A stretch of 6,762 bases of DNA from Anaerococcus sp. (GTDB lineage Bacteria > Bacillota > Clostridia > Tissierellales > Peptoniphilaceae): positions 1-6,762 of the forward strand of contig JAPJPH010000050.1 of NCBI GenBank assembly GCA_030825745.1, read 5' to 3'. A program made the translations under genes and the position numbers. How positions within the stretch are numbered: position 1 is the stretch's first letter; every line of letters begins with the position of its first letter. The notes under the pieces are model-generated. The model ran no database searches. It worked only from the letters and a program-made list of their open reading frames with translations, and had not been told where the DNA came from. This document shows, piece by piece, positions 6,659 through 6,762 of this stretch.

Positions 6659-6696
6659 CAGGCACAGATTAAATTAATCCGTGACCTGTTTTTTTT
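6659..6696 (+). terminator. Intrinsic terminator of the operon
   Basis: CAGG (6659-6662) pairs with CCTG (6685-6688), CAC with GTG (6663-6665 / 6681-6683) and GATT with AATC (6667-6670 / 6676-6679). There is one bulged A at 6684 and one A-C mismatch (6666/6680). The stem is followed at once by eight T residues (6689-6696). It lies 86 bases after the stop codon of the last gene and is the first convincing + strand terminator in the window, so rbsR to the last gene may be one transcription unit. Confidence 0.88.
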
Positions 6697-6762
6697 ATCG
6701 AAATGATGAGTTGTTAAAACTTTTAATTATTATAATAAAAAAAACAAGAATCATAAAAACAT

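Noticed and set aside
6711..6736. TTGTTA and TATAAT near the right edge, as a promoter for a following gene
   Set aside because: The spacing is only 14 bases, and AT-rich DNA gives many such hits. The next gene is outside the window.

Overview
The window is one complete, single-strand (+) ribose uptake and phosphorylation operon. The order is rbsR-rbsK-rbsD-rbsA-rbsC-rbsB, followed after a 91-base gap by a small transaldolase / fructose-6-phosphate aldolase-family gene. The DNA is very AT-rich, with heavy use of ATA, TTA, CTA and AGA/AGG codons. SBP-dependent ABC transport with a lipobox lipoprotein and strong GGAGG-type ribosome binding sites point to a low-GC Bacillota (Firmicutes). The style would fit an anaerobic coccus such as Anaerococcus or a relative, but that genus guess is an inference from composition only. 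The gene order R-K-D-A-C-B is the one known from Bacillus subtilis.

Layout: bases 1-101 are AT-rich non-coding DNA with no gene that I can support. Bases 102-161 hold the promoter, a perfect 12-bp LacI-type palindrome centred on CG (139-150) and the rbsR ribosome binding site. Bases 162-4858 hold rbsR, rbsK, rbsD, rbsA and rbsC, packed with 4-base ATGA overlaps (rbsR/rbsK, rbsA/rbsC) or gaps of 8 bases. rbsB follows 9 bases after rbsC and ends at 5830. The 5831-5921 gap carries a perfect 12-bp stem-loop. The transaldolase-family gene spans 5922-6572. A good intrinsic terminator at 6659-6696 closes the unit. Bases 6697-6762 are AT-rich and show nothing I can call.

How the genes work together: RbsB, a lipoprotein, captures ribose outside the cell. 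RbsC (membrane) and RbsA (double ATPase) import it. RbsD converts ribopyranose to the form used by the kinase, and RbsK makes ribose 5-phosphate. The last gene encodes a pentose-phosphate-pathway enzyme. RbsR probably represses the whole unit, including itself, by binding the palindrome just downstream of the -10 region, with ribose or a phosphorylated derivative as the likely inducer.

I see no novel system here. Points worth a second look are the stem-loop before the last gene, whose only good T-tract lies on the minus strand; residues in the last enzyme that favour transaldolase over fructose-6-phosphate aldolase; an exact 23-bp repeat joining the two halves of rbsA; long SD spacings for rbsK and rbsD; and unusually dense CTAG tetranucleotides.
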